A stretch of DNA of 64,000 bases. It comes from Exiguobacterium chiriqhucha RW-2. Lineage in GTDB: Bacteria; Bacillota; Bacilli; Exiguobacteriales; Exiguobacteriaceae. Under the pieces are notes generated by a model that ran no database searches, had not been told where the DNA came from, and worked only from the letters and a program-made list of their open reading frames with translations. This document shows, one piece after another, positions 17,068 to 29,261 of the stretch (its first letter is position 1; each line of letters opens with the position of its first letter). The stretch spans positions 434,001-498,000 of the forward strand of contig NZ_ATCL01000014.1 in assembly GCF_000416965.1 (NCBI RefSeq). The letters are read 5' to 3'. Made by a program: the position numbers and the translations under genes.

Positions 17068-17074
17068 CGCATGG

Positions 17075-20471
<3,397 letters not shown>

Positions 20472-20515
20472 GTCCATACCTTCCTTTTTCATTGGATTTT
20501 TGGTTTGCGTCAAAT

Positions 20516-20582
20516 AAAAAACCTGACCCGTGTCAGATGAGATACGTGAAATCACGTCTACCATCTGACTCGAGTCAGGTTA
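20516..20582 (-). terminator. Conditional leader terminator upstream of bglP
   Basis: On the minus strand, AACCTGAC and GTCAGGTT close a long hairpin with inner CATCTGAC-type pairs and ACGTGA/TCACGT, followed by TTTTTTATTT. Its 5' arm overlaps the antitermination target, the hallmark of BglG/LicT control. Confidence 0.85.
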
Positions 20583-20605
20583 TGCCCACTAAAGGTAACA
20601 TTCCT
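20578..20605 (-). promoter_or_regulatory. RAT (ribonucleic antiterminator) for a LicT/BglG-type protein
   Basis: The minus-strand sequence starts GGAATGTTACC and ends GGGCATAACCT, matching the arrangement of known RAT elements (GGATTGTTAC...GGCAAAACCT). Its 3' end is shared with the terminator stem. No licT-like gene is in the window, so the protein must act in trans. Confidence 0.8.
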
Positions 20606-20641
20606 GCGCAGGAGACCGTTCAGTTGTTATTTGATACTTGA

Positions 20642-20680
20642 AATGTAGCACGTGCCAAAACAAAATGTCAACGCTTACAT
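20642..20680 (-). promoter_or_regulatory. bglP promoter with cre box
   Basis: On the minus strand, TTGACA (20666-20671) and TACATT (20642-20647) are 18 bases apart. ATGTAAGCGTTGACA (20666-20680) fits the 15-base cre consensus at every position and overlaps the -35, predicting CcpA repression. Confidence 0.85.
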
Positions 20681-20710
20681 TTAGGAATTTTCAGATTTCT
20701 TTATTTAGAC

Positions 20711-20740
20711 AAAAATGGACTCACCATGAGGCGAGTCCAT
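20711..20740 (-). terminator. Terminator of the pel-cotH-vtc-DUF4956 operon
   Basis: On the minus strand, ATGGACTCGCC, loop TCAT, GGTGAGTCCAT, then TTTTTGTC, just after the DUF4956 stop codon. Confidence 0.9.
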
Positions 20741-20749
20741 TGGATTGGA

Positions 20750-21430
20750 TTATACGGCGTAGTCTCCGTTGTATTGGACGAGTGAGACGTCGCGGACTTC
20801 TTCAATATCGTTCAATCGGTTCATGAAAGCTGTATTGTCGATCTTCAAGCGTAACTCCGCCGTCAATTCGACGACATCTTTCCGAACGATTTTTGATTTG
20901 AGCGTGTAATCGAGTTGCTGCAGTTCACGTCGTACTTCATCGTTCCCATCTTCATAGTAATGGATTACGAGAAGATAAAGCGTATCGGTATGCTTTTTCC
21001 GGGACAACATGAAGATGACAGCTCCGACGACAACCGCGCCGAACAACGTCAAAAAGTAGAGTCCCGCGCCACTCGAGATGCCGGCCGCGATTGCCCAAAA
21101 CATAAAGACGACGTCGAACGGGTCTTTGATGGCTGTCCGGAAACGGACGATACTAAGTGCACCGACCATCCCGAGTGATAAGACGACGTTCGTCGAAATG
21201 GTCATAATGACGAGGCACGTAATCATCGTCATGACGAGCAACGTGGCATTGAAACTCGGACTGTACAGGACACCTCGGTATGTCATTTTATAGATGAAGT
21301 AGATGAAGCCGCCGGCAATAAAAGCAGTCAACAACCCTAACATCACATCGATAATTGATAAATTTCCGAAGGTAAATTCGTTTAAGAAGCTATTTTTAAT
21401 GACATCGTTAAAGTTTATTGTTGTATCCAT
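20750..21430 (-). CDS. DUF4956 membrane protein
   Basis: 226 residues from the ATG at 21430 (GAGTGG upstream); the frame continues into the vtc gene. Four transmembrane segments are likely between residues ~25 and 145, with MVGALSIVRFRTAIKDP, the signature I associate with DUF4956, and a soluble C-terminus of ~80 residues. Function is unknown. The family is frequently encoded with VTC-type and CotH genes, as here. It is the last gene of the pel operon. Confidence 0.85.
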   Translation of the reverse strand: MDTTINFNDVIKNSFLNEFTFGNLSIIDVMLGLLTAFIAGGFIYFIYKMTYRGVLYSPSFNATLLVMTMITCLVIMTISTNVVLSLGMVGALSIVRFRTAIKDPFDVVFMFWAIAAGISSGAGLYFLTLFGAVVVGAVIFMLSRKKHTDTLYLLVIHYYEDGNDEVRRELQQLDYTLKSKIVRKDVVELTAELRLKIDNTAFMNRLNDIEEVRDVSLVQYNGDYAV

Positions 21431-21443
21431 TGATTCCACTCTT

Positions 21444-22142
21444 TCATAATCCATGATAACGAATGCTGGCCATCCGACAGTGAACATACTTCGAAATGGC
21501 AGATCGTTGGTGTGACTCTAACTGCAATAATTGGCGTACATATTCCGGCAAGAATTCATCGTACTTCACTTCCAAAATCGTCTTTGGATAGTCGAGTACT
21601 TCTTCCGATACAGGGTGCTTCTCGAACAAATCGACACTGTTCGTGACGAAGCTGAGCTCTTTATCAAACGTGACCCGGACATTGCCGAGGGTCCCGACGT
21701 ATGCCTCACGGACATAGTCGACGATGACACGGGGACGCATTTGGGAACTCGTCAGATAGTAGTAAAACTCTTGATATAGCTGCCCTGTTTTTTTCAACAA
21801 GAAGTCATAGTCCCAGTCTAAGATTTGTTCATATTCTTCACGCGTAATCGGGACAGAGGATTTTAAAATGTATTCACCTTGCCGACTTTTTTTCTCGAGC
21901 TTGATGACGTCTTCTGAGTAGTTGTACGTTCGAATCCGAAACTTTTTACGGCGGAAGATTCCACTGTTTTTTTGAATCAAATCGTGATCATACACGTTGT
22001 CGAAATAAAGACTGCGAATCAAGTAGCCGTCCCGACTGACGGAGTGCCGGTCTTGGGTCAGGACGAGACTGATTTTGTCGCGAAGGGTCGCGTAATCTTT
22101 TTCATTAATAAAGTATTTGAGTTCGTGTCGGAATCGCTTCAT
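21444..22142 (-). CDS. VTC-domain protein (polyphosphate polymerase type)
   Basis: 232 residues from the ATG at 22142 (CAGGAG seven bases upstream), overlapping the cotH stop by four bases. VTC tunnel-fold landmarks are present: FRHELKYFI, IRSLYFDN, KFRIRTYN, IKLEKK, RPRVIVDYVREAY, RVTFDKEL and the acidic LEVKYDEFLP. In yeast Vtc4 the same fold makes polyphosphate from ATP on the cytosolic face. The conserved basic residues and metal-ligand Glu look intact, so it may be active. It is encoded between cotH and DUF4956; there is no membrane segment of its own, so DUF4956 could be its membrane partner (inference). Confidence 0.85.
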   Translation of the reverse strand: MKRFRHELKYFINEKDYATLRDKISLVLTQDRHSVSRDGYLIRSLYFDNVYDHDLIQKNSGIFRRKKFRIRTYNYSEDVIKLEKKSRQGEYILKSSVPITREEYEQILDWDYDFLLKKTGQLYQEFYYYLTSSQMRPRVIVDYVREAYVGTLGNVRVTFDKELSFVTNSVDLFEKHPVSEEVLDYPKTILEVKYDEFLPEYVRQLLQLESHQRSAISKYVHCRMASIRYHGL

Positions 22143-23869
22143 GGTTTTGCTCCTGGTATGACAATTTGTTGGACTCCCCAATGCATCGTACGGTCGTTAT
22201 CACGGTAATAGTCAAATGGGATTTGTGTATTTCCTTCCGCGTCTGTGACCGTGACACGCCAATAGTAACGACCGGGGTCAAGGCTTGGAATCGACTGAGA
22301 AAACGTCGTCATGTTTTGCTTTTCGGTGACGAGCGTCGAAAAATCAGGAGATTTACTCAATTCAAAGTGATATCGTAACTCATCGTTTTGGATGTCGTAT
22401 GAAGCATCCCATCGGAAGACATCTTGCTTCCCTTCACGAGCATGGTTAAGGAAAATCGGCATTGGATTTTCGAGAGATCGAATAAAATCTTTATGATATT
22501 TCGAAGTGATATTTTCGAGTGTACGATAACTCGTCGCATAATCTTTTGCTTCGACGCTTAAGAAGCGAATATCTGGTTCACTCGTGACGAGTGGGGCGAC
22601 AACCGGATAGAATCCATCAATCAATCGTTTCGTATTGTCCGCATTGATGACGCGCGTCAATTCCTCCATTTTTGTCTTCAGTGCCTCGACGTGATCCGGG
22701 TCTTTTAAATAACGGCGATGGAGGACAGTTCCCCAGTAACGTTGGACACCTTGTTGCCAACTTGGCATGACGTCCGTCCGTTCAGTATCTCGCCCGAGTG
22801 CTTTGTCGAAGTCCCAAGGCATGAAATACCATTTTTCTGAGTTGAGCGGACTATATAAATAATAGTTCGTCGACATCGTGTCATAGTTTCCAAACAAAAT
22901 ATTCGTCCCAAGCCATGTTAAGTAATTGTCCTCATCGAAATAGGTGTCGAATACTTCGTCGAACGGTTTGGATAAATCATTCAAATCATCGAGCATGGTC
23001 AACAACTCTTCATGATTATCCGAACCATTAATTTTGAGCACCGACTCGAATGCTTTTTTGTCATAAGTCGGATCGTCTTTCGCTTTTAAGGCATCCGGAT
23101 AGCGATGAAACTCAAAGTTTTCTGCTTTGTATAAATGACCATCTGGGTTCAATCCGCGCGCAGAGAGCGCCTCCTCATTCAGTTGTTCGACATGCGTATA
23201 GAGGCCGTAACTGACAAATTCGTCAGCCTGGCTCGGATCCGTCATATCGCGGACATGCAATTGAACGAAGTTGGTACGTAAACTTGAGATATCATCGAGT
23301 TGTTCGTAATAGGCGAAGGCCAAACGATTGCGAACTCGTGTCCGGTCGTCCGCATGTTTATTTAAATTCAGTACACTTTGGCCGTACCACAGCCCGGCGC
23401 TGTCTTGGAGTCGGATTTTATACGACTTTTGTGGTTCTAAACGGCTCGATCGCCCCCGTAGTTCGATGGTGGCATTGACGGTCGCGTCATCAAATAAGTT
23501 GAGGGAATCAGGACCCTCAGCATCGCCTGACTCAAAATGGACGAACAGCTTTGGACCGCTCTCGAGGTTGCTATACTGTTTATACGATTCATTTATATCA
23601 TACAGAGTGATATCGTTTTCCGGTACCGACTTTTGGTCGAACACAGTGACGTATACGTGCTCAAGCCGGTTACCATCATGGCTGGCATACACCCGTTTGT
23701 CTTCAGCGAACGACGTTTCGGACGATTTCGTCTCGGGCGATGTGACAGTCGATGAGGCTGATGTCGACGTCGGTGTCGATGGAGACTTTAGAATGGCTTG
23801 AAGGCCAAGCAAAACAAAAAATAAGCAGATGATACTGACTGTCGTTTTCGGATAAGGCAACCGTTTCAT
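22139..23869 (-). CDS. CotH-type protein kinase, membrane-anchored
   Basis: 576 residues, behind GGAG seven bases upstream. A transmembrane or signal-anchor segment occupies residues ~10-27, then a Ser/Thr-rich linker. The CotH domain spans ~70-450: ELRGRSS, PQKSYKIRL, LYTHVEQLNEE, HLYKAENF and the metal-binding MPWDFDKALG. CotH proteins have an atypical kinase fold and phosphorylate secreted proteins in spore coats. The C-terminal ~90 residues look like a fibronectin-type module (GRYYWRVTVTDAEGN). The predicted topology is extracytoplasmic. The gene starts 16 bp after pelG, so it belongs to the pel operon. Confidence 0.85.
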   Translation of the reverse strand: MKRLPYPKTTVSIICLFFVLLGLQAILKSPSTPTSTSASSTVTSPETKSSETSFAEDKRVYASHDGNRLEHVYVTVFDQKSVPENDITLYDINESYKQYSNLESGPKLFVHFESGDAEGPDSLNLFDDATVNATIELRGRSSRLEPQKSYKIRLQDSAGLWYGQSVLNLNKHADDRTRVRNRLAFAYYEQLDDISSLRTNFVQLHVRDMTDPSQADEFVSYGLYTHVEQLNEEALSARGLNPDGHLYKAENFEFHRYPDALKAKDDPTYDKKAFESVLKINGSDNHEELLTMLDDLNDLSKPFDEVFDTYFDEDNYLTWLGTNILFGNYDTMSTNYYLYSPLNSEKWYFMPWDFDKALGRDTERTDVMPSWQQGVQRYWGTVLHRRYLKDPDHVEALKTKMEELTRVINADNTKRLIDGFYPVVAPLVTSEPDIRFLSVEAKDYATSYRTLENITSKYHKDFIRSLENPMPIFLNHAREGKQDVFRWDASYDIQNDELRYHFELSKSPDFSTLVTEKQNMTTFSQSIPSLDPGRYYWRVTVTDAEGNTQIPFDYYRDNDRTMHWGVQQIVIPGAKP

Positions 23870-23885
23870 TAATTAACTCCTTCTT

Positions 23886-25322
23886 TCATGACAAGCTGCC
23901 GATTCGTCGCAAGAATCGTTCGGTTTTCGTCGTGATTTCTTGGTAGACAATCGGCTGTGAACAGAACGTGGTATAGTCGATGTCATTTAAGCTCCGGATG
24001 AGCAGACGAGCTCCCCATAGAAACCCGAGGACGGAGGAGAGGAACATGCCGACGCCGTACATATCGAAACCGAGTACAAACAACAGGGTAGTCGTGAAGC
24101 TCGCCACCGCATAAAATCCAGTCAAACTGATGGCAGCGCGACGTTCGTCAAAATAAAGCAAAATCAAGAAGAACGTGATGATCAAACTGAGGAACCAACT
24201 ACCGAGTACCACGATAATGTAAATATCGATTTGGTTTTGCGTCATCCCTAGGAAGGGAAGCATACGCACACCTAAAAATAAGAAGATGAACGTGATTAAC
24301 ATTTGAACTTGAGCCATGAACAAGAGCTCGGAACCAAGTGTTCGATACATCTCTTGTTTTGCGTTCTGAATATCTTTGTACGGGTATCCGTTCAAAATCC
24401 GACCGTAATATTTTTTATACGTCGTATAAAAAGTCGTCTCGAGCGTGACCATAAACAACACGAGAGAAGGTAAGACGCTCAAATAGGCGTAGAACACCGG
24501 GGTGTCATAGTAAGGCGCCATTAAGAAGGTCTCCCCGACAACGATGGCCCGGTCTCCAAACCAAGTCGCCAAATTATGTCCGTATAATCCGAAATAATAG
24601 GCAACACCAATTAAAAACAGGAGCGGGTACTTCTCGAGATAGACGAGAAAATAAAAGTAATTACGATCGTTCACTTGAAAGTAATTGTGGATGTCTCGGA
24701 ATAACCGAATCAAGATGATAAAAAAGCCGATGTTTAGTCCGATGAAGACCGAGGTCGGTGTCGCTGAATCGAGTGGTCCCGTCAACAGCCAAATGAAAAA
24801 TGCCGCGACAATCGTTCCGAGTAAATAGCTCTTGACGATTTTTTTGTAGTCTTTCAGAGCGGACACATACATCGATAAAATCCAAATGACAGAGAGCTGG
24901 GTGAAGTATAAATACGTCACGAGCTTATAGCTGAAAGGTAGCGGAGACCCGGCGTAGAAGACGACTGTCATCACAAACCCGATTAAGACGACGAGACTGA
25001 TGAGTCCGTATAAAGACGACAAGACGTGCTCTTCTTTCTCTAAAAACGTCTGATCGGCTACGAACCGAGAAATCGTGAACAAAAAGCCACCGGTCAGCAA
25101 TTGAGAGAAGATAAATGTGTATTGGACCGCTGCCATATAGATGTTAATTTCTGTTGCGGCGACGTCCAAAAAGAGAAGCCATTCGCGTGATGCTGTGATT
25201 AACAGAATGGATAAAAACATAGGACCGACCGCAGTAATCGAGGAATATCCATAGGCGCGGAGTTGTCCGAAAAAGCTAGATTGGTCATACAGACGCTTCA
25301 GTTGAAATCCGATTCCGGCCAT
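23886..25322 (-). CDS. pelG: PelG-type exopolysaccharide exporter
   Basis: 478 residues. The start MAGIGFQLKRLYDQ is typical of PelG and follows AAAGGAG; the frame extends upstream inside pelF. It is a polytopic membrane protein with about 12 hydrophobic segments of the MOP flippase type. With PelF, PelD and PelE it forms the Pel polymerisation and export complex in the cytoplasmic membrane. It overlaps pelF by 38 bp in another frame. Confidence 0.9.
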   Translation of the reverse strand: MAGIGFQLKRLYDQSSFFGQLRAYGYSSITAVGPMFLSILLITASREWLLFLDVAATEINIYMAAVQYTFIFSQLLTGGFLFTISRFVADQTFLEKEEHVLSSLYGLISLVVLIGFVMTVVFYAGSPLPFSYKLVTYLYFTQLSVIWILSMYVSALKDYKKIVKSYLLGTIVAAFFIWLLTGPLDSATPTSVFIGLNIGFFIILIRLFRDIHNYFQVNDRNYFYFLVYLEKYPLLFLIGVAYYFGLYGHNLATWFGDRAIVVGETFLMAPYYDTPVFYAYLSVLPSLVLFMVTLETTFYTTYKKYYGRILNGYPYKDIQNAKQEMYRTLGSELLFMAQVQMLITFIFLFLGVRMLPFLGMTQNQIDIYIIVVLGSWFLSLIITFFLILLYFDERRAAISLTGFYAVASFTTTLLFVLGFDMYGVGMFLSSVLGFLWGARLLIRSLNDIDYTTFCSQPIVYQEITTKTERFLRRIGSLS

Positions 25323-26724
25323 GACGTTCTCCTTTCTCGTAATAAGATTTATAACGGTCAATCATCATGTGGAGCGTGTAACGGTTGAGGACGCGTTCCC
25401 GCCCATTTTGTCCATATGTCATTCTCGATTCCGGGCGCTCGATTAATTTTATGATCTCTAACGCCAGCAGGTGAAAATGCATGACAGGGACAGTTGTGCC
25501 GGCTGGACCGTAGTGATCTTCTGGTCCTTCTAACAGTTCACGGCACCCTCCGACGTCGGTTGAGACAAAGGGAATCTCCATCGCAAGCGCCTCTAAAATT
25601 ACCAGAGGTTGTCCTTCGCTAATGCTTGAGAGGACAAGAATGTCCATGAACGTCAAGTAGTCCGTGACGTTGACAGGTCCAGTAAAATGTACGTTCTGTA
25701 AATCAAGTGTGTCGATTAAGTCGAGGCATTCGTCGTAGTAATCTTCATCTTCGTCCAAGGGACCGATGATATAAAAATTGGAGTCAGGGAACGTCTCCTG
25801 AACAAGCGCGAACGCCTGTAACATCGTCTTGATGTCTTTGATTGGAACAACACGTACGATGGCCCCGATATGAATCCCAGGTCGTGTCGCCCGGAGTTCG
25901 GGCGAAAATCGAGCGACATCGATACCGTTTGGAATGAGAAACGTCTTGTTTGGGGGGCAACCGAGCTCCAATTGGATTTCACGATTCCCTTCGAACAAGG
26001 TACTGACGTCGTCGGCGTATTGATAGGCGCAGTTGGATAAACTGTAGAAGTAATCAATCCATACATCCTTGAAGTAGCCTTTGATCCATGAGGACTTAAT
26101 GATCTCTTCTTCACGTTCACGTGTATAAATCCCATGTTCTGTGATAAGCAATGGTTTTCCGTACTGATACTTCGCAAGTGCCCCTAAGACGCCGGCGTAT
26201 CCCGTCGACACGCTATGATAGACGTCGGCAACGGGCACTTTTTGATCGATGCAGACGAAGAGCGGAAGTAACATCGAACGTAGCGCCCAAAACATGTCCG
26301 TGAACGGAACTTGCATGAAACGTTTTTCACACAGGATGGTGACGATGTCATAAAAATCTTTACTTCCTAAAAAGTTCATAACCGAGTCGATTCGGCCACT
26401 CGTAAAGAAGTTGAATAGGACATCCCAATCGGTCTGACGGTTAGACATAAGGGAGAGGAAGGCCAACCGTTCGGCTTCAGTCAATTTGTAACGTTTTCCG
26501 GTCACGATGGCTTGATCCAAGTAATCCCCGAGATGAATTTCTCGCAATTCAATCAAATTCGGAGGGAGCGTATATTTGGGCTTCGCGCCTTTTAACTCTT
26601 TAGCGGAAATCGAATAAACGATGAAGTCATGTTCAGGCATTTGCGTAATGATGGATTGAATCCAGCTCGAGACACCACCTGTGACGTGAGGATAGGCCCC
26701 TTCTGAAATCAGACAAATTTTCAT
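25285..26724 (-). CDS. pelF: PelF-type GT4 glycosyltransferase
   Basis: 479 residues, MKICLISEGAYPHVTGGVSSW at the start, which is characteristic of PelF. The C-terminal GT-B domain has IGAIVRVVPIKDIKTM and the E-x7-E region SEGQPLVILEAL. It is a soluble cytoplasmic enzyme that builds the Pel polymer from UDP-activated amino sugars. The ATG overlaps the upstream stop by four bases and has GGAGG nearby. Confidence 0.93.
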   Translation of the reverse strand: MKICLISEGAYPHVTGGVSSWIQSIITQMPEHDFIVYSISAKELKGAKPKYTLPPNLIELREIHLGDYLDQAIVTGKRYKLTEAERLAFLSLMSNRQTDWDVLFNFFTSGRIDSVMNFLGSKDFYDIVTILCEKRFMQVPFTDMFWALRSMLLPLFVCIDQKVPVADVYHSVSTGYAGVLGALAKYQYGKPLLITEHGIYTREREEEIIKSSWIKGYFKDVWIDYFYSLSNCAYQYADDVSTLFEGNREIQLELGCPPNKTFLIPNGIDVARFSPELRATRPGIHIGAIVRVVPIKDIKTMLQAFALVQETFPDSNFYIIGPLDEDEDYYDECLDLIDTLDLQNVHFTGPVNVTDYLTFMDILVLSSISEGQPLVILEALAMEIPFVSTDVGGCRELLEGPEDHYGPAGTTVPVMHFHLLALEIIKLIERPESRMTYGQNGRERVLNRYTLHMMIDRYKSYYEKGERHGRNRISTEASV

Positions 26725-28391
26725 ATCGTTTCCTCCAATTGAATCGTGAACGATAACGACTCCGACTTCACGAGGTATAAACCTGGACCGATTGATTCAA
26801 GCTGACAATCGGTGTAGTCCGCTACCGGGATGGGTGTCGTGAAATAAAAGAATGTTTCATCCGATCCTTCGTCAAGCGTGAACGTGTAGGTGTTATCTGT
26901 TTTTTTCGTATAAATCGAGCCGTTAAAGAAGTGATGGTTGTCTGCTACGTCTGACGCTTTTGTGGAGCGGAGCCATGGTACTTCTCGTTGTTGCATCTCA
27001 TGACTGTCTTTAAAAGAAGCCAGAAATTGTTCGCCACCTTCTTCTGACGTGACGGCTTGAGGCATGATTTGTGTGGAGATGAGTCCGCTCGAGACGAGCT
27101 CATTAAACGTATACCACTTCGTCAAGTCTGTGTTGGTGAAGTCGCTTGGAGCAGAAGGGAGTCGCAATTGGTCCTCTTGCATGGTAGGGAATTGGGTACC
27201 GCCAAGGGCTACAGTCACATCTGAAAAGGATTGGTTGAGCCGCGTCTCGTCGAGCGGTGAAGTAGCGAGAACGGTTTTGACGGTGAGACCTGGCAACGCA
27301 TATTGGAGTTGTTGACTATTGGCCTTATACCAACCTTCTTGCTGCTTTTCAGGGGCTGATATAATGGCGACCTCACCACCCGACCGTAACGTCTCGCGTC
27401 CATAGAGTGCCAAATCTTCGGAGTAAGCAGACGTCTCTAGTTGGGGATTCAAAGACGGGCTTGCCGTAGCCATCACGTAGTTCAAGTCATACTTAGCTTC
27501 CACCCGCTGGAGTTCTGCCCAAAAGATATTTCGATAATAGTCTCGATCTGTCATCGAGGATGAGATGTTTCTTTCGTCCGAGCTATGAAACGGGAAGCCA
27601 TGTAACGCTGTGATTTTCGTATTCAAAATAGGGCGTAGCATTGGGTCTGTGTGTGACAGACCCACAAAGAACAAGGCATGTTCTAAAGGATCCTCCATCA
27701 TCGTTCCGTTGAAGAAAATGAAACGTCCGGCTTGATAGTCGGTTTGCCAAAGCAGCGGGACATCTTGGCTCGAACGTGCGAGTAATGTCGCGCTCGGATC
27801 AAGACGAACGGTTAGGGACGAATTAATCAGTTCTTCGGTCTCGAATGTTTGATAATCAGAGGCACCGAAAAACGGATTCGTTAATTGAATTCCGGTCGTC
27901 TCGACAAAGTTACCCACCTCAATCAAACCGACGTGACGGTATATCTCCATGAAACGGGGGCTTGGAGAAGGTCTCGTCGCAAAAAAGACAGTTCCTCCTT
28001 TGCCTACATAATTTAAGAGAATGTCGCGGTCACGTAATAAGTCGAGCCGTTCTGTCGCGATGATGACGGTTGTGGCTTCGGGTAGACTCGTTAGCTTTTC
28101 AATCGAGGACACGGTCACACGTTTGCCGATGCCTTCAAGCCGTGCTTGTAAAGATGCACTAAGACGAGTTTCTTTTTGACTGTTGATAATCAAAAACGAA
28201 TCGATTGTCCCGTCTTTATTAGGATCAATCGATTGGGTGCGAATTGCACTAACGGATGACTCGTTAAACAAAGGTAGCTTCAGCACATAGTCTGATCGAA
28301 TCAAAACAAACAGAACACCTAATACGGCGATAAATACCCCGATAATATATAATCCTTTTTCAAGTTTGAACGCATGTTTCACTGTTTTCAC
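26721..28391 (-). CDS. PelA-position membrane-anchored protein, DUF2194-like
   Basis: 556 residues with a GTG start directly after the pelE stop and no strong ribosome site, so probably coupled. A signal anchor lies at residues ~12-31; the rest is extracytoplasmic. Residues ~60-240 resemble a GATase-like/Rossmann fold (FLIINSQKE, VGKGGTVFFATRP). Residues ~265-430 resemble the deacetylase-like barrel I associate with DUF2194 (TALHGFPFHSSDER, YVMATAS). In Gram-positive pel operons this slot holds the PelA-type polysaccharide-processing protein. I see no classical CE4 Asp/His-x3-His set, so catalytic activity is uncertain. Confidence 0.6.
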   Translation of the reverse strand: MKTVKHAFKLEKGLYIIGVFIAVLGVLFVLIRSDYVLKLPLFNESSVSAIRTQSIDPNKDGTIDSFLIINSQKETRLSASLQARLEGIGKRVTVSSIEKLTSLPEATTVIIATERLDLLRDRDILLNYVGKGGTVFFATRPSPSPRFMEIYRHVGLIEVGNFVETTGIQLTNPFFGASDYQTFETEELINSSLTVRLDPSATLLARSSQDVPLLWQTDYQAGRFIFFNGTMMEDPLEHALFFVGLSHTDPMLRPILNTKITALHGFPFHSSDERNISSSMTDRDYYRNIFWAELQRVEAKYDLNYVMATASPSLNPQLETSAYSEDLALYGRETLRSGGEVAIISAPEKQQEGWYKANSQQLQYALPGLTVKTVLATSPLDETRLNQSFSDVTVALGGTQFPTMQEDQLRLPSAPSDFTNTDLTKWYTFNELVSSGLISTQIMPQAVTSEEGGEQFLASFKDSHEMQQREVPWLRSTKASDVADNHHFFNGSIYTKKTDNTYTFTLDEGSDETFFYFTTPIPVADYTDCQLESIGPGLYLVKSESLSFTIQLEETI

Positions 28392-29261
28392 CTATATCCA
28401 AAATCGTAGTTGATTGAGTCCATCCGGCGATAAACGTACTTCAGAGGAGCGAAGCAGATGAATCATTTCGTGGACTCGCTTTACATTTTTCATTGCATAA
28501 TGAACGGCCATTGCTTCAAAATAGGCCGTTTCGTTCGTAGGATGTTGATGTAAAAACAAATCACTCGCTTGAAGCGCATGCTCATATTCACCGAGCGAAA
28601 GTGCCATCTGGATACGCTCCACATGATAGATGGTTTCCGCACGGCCATCCACATCAATCAAATTGGCTAGCGCATGGAGATAGGTGTAGGCATACTTCAT
28701 TTGGGTCCGTCTGTCTAGAAACTCCATGTCCATGATCTGTTTTAAAATTTGTAAATACGATTTAATAACTTGTGGGTCCTCAGGCCGTTCTTCGAGTTCG
28801 CGTTCTAGATGACGCAGTTGTTTAGAGAGGTGCGTTTTAGCTTGTTGAAGTGCGGTTGCCGCGTAATGAGACGTCTCATTGTCTTCACTCTTCAAAGCAG
28901 CTGCAAGCATCGGTGCCTGTTGGAGGAAATCATTTTTTAAGATGTTCATGAGTGTTTTACGTTTAATTTGATTCGTATTTAAAATCAATGCATCTTGTAG
29001 GGAAATCATATTTGTCTCACTTGATTTATCCGGGAGGCTTAGACTTACGTCTTCATAGGCCTCTTTTCGTAAAAGCCAATCAGGGAGTTCTGTTGCATCG
29101 TGTTTCGAACGTTGTAAATAGTAGATGATTCCCCAACTGAAAAATGGTAAAGCGATCAGCGTGAAGGCCATTGGAATAAAATCTTTCCGTTGTTTGAGGA
29201 AGACGATGACAAGAGTAATCACTGCCAAAACATAGTGGAGGATTAAGGCGTTACTCAACAT
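28392..29261 (-). CDS. pelE: PelE-like membrane protein with helical repeats
   Basis: 289 residues from the ATG at 29261 (GGAGG nine bases upstream), overlapping pelD by 11 bp. Two transmembrane segments (residues ~4-22 and ~30-48) are followed by a cytoplasmic all-helical region with TPR-like spacing, as in PelE. It is expected to bridge PelD, PelF and PelG. The base composition is visibly AT-richer than the flanking sugar-uptake genes. Confidence 0.8.
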   Translation of the reverse strand: MLSNALILHYVLAVITLVIVFLKQRKDFIPMAFTLIALPFFSWGIIYYLQRSKHDATELPDWLLRKEAYEDVSLSLPDKSSETNMISLQDALILNTNQIKRKTLMNILKNDFLQQAPMLAAALKSEDNETSHYAATALQQAKTHLSKQLRHLERELEERPEDPQVIKSYLQILKQIMDMEFLDRRTQMKYAYTYLHALANLIDVDGRAETIYHVERIQMALSLGEYEHALQASDLFLHQHPTNETAYFEAMAVHYAMKNVKRVHEMIHLLRSSEVRLSPDGLNQLRFWI

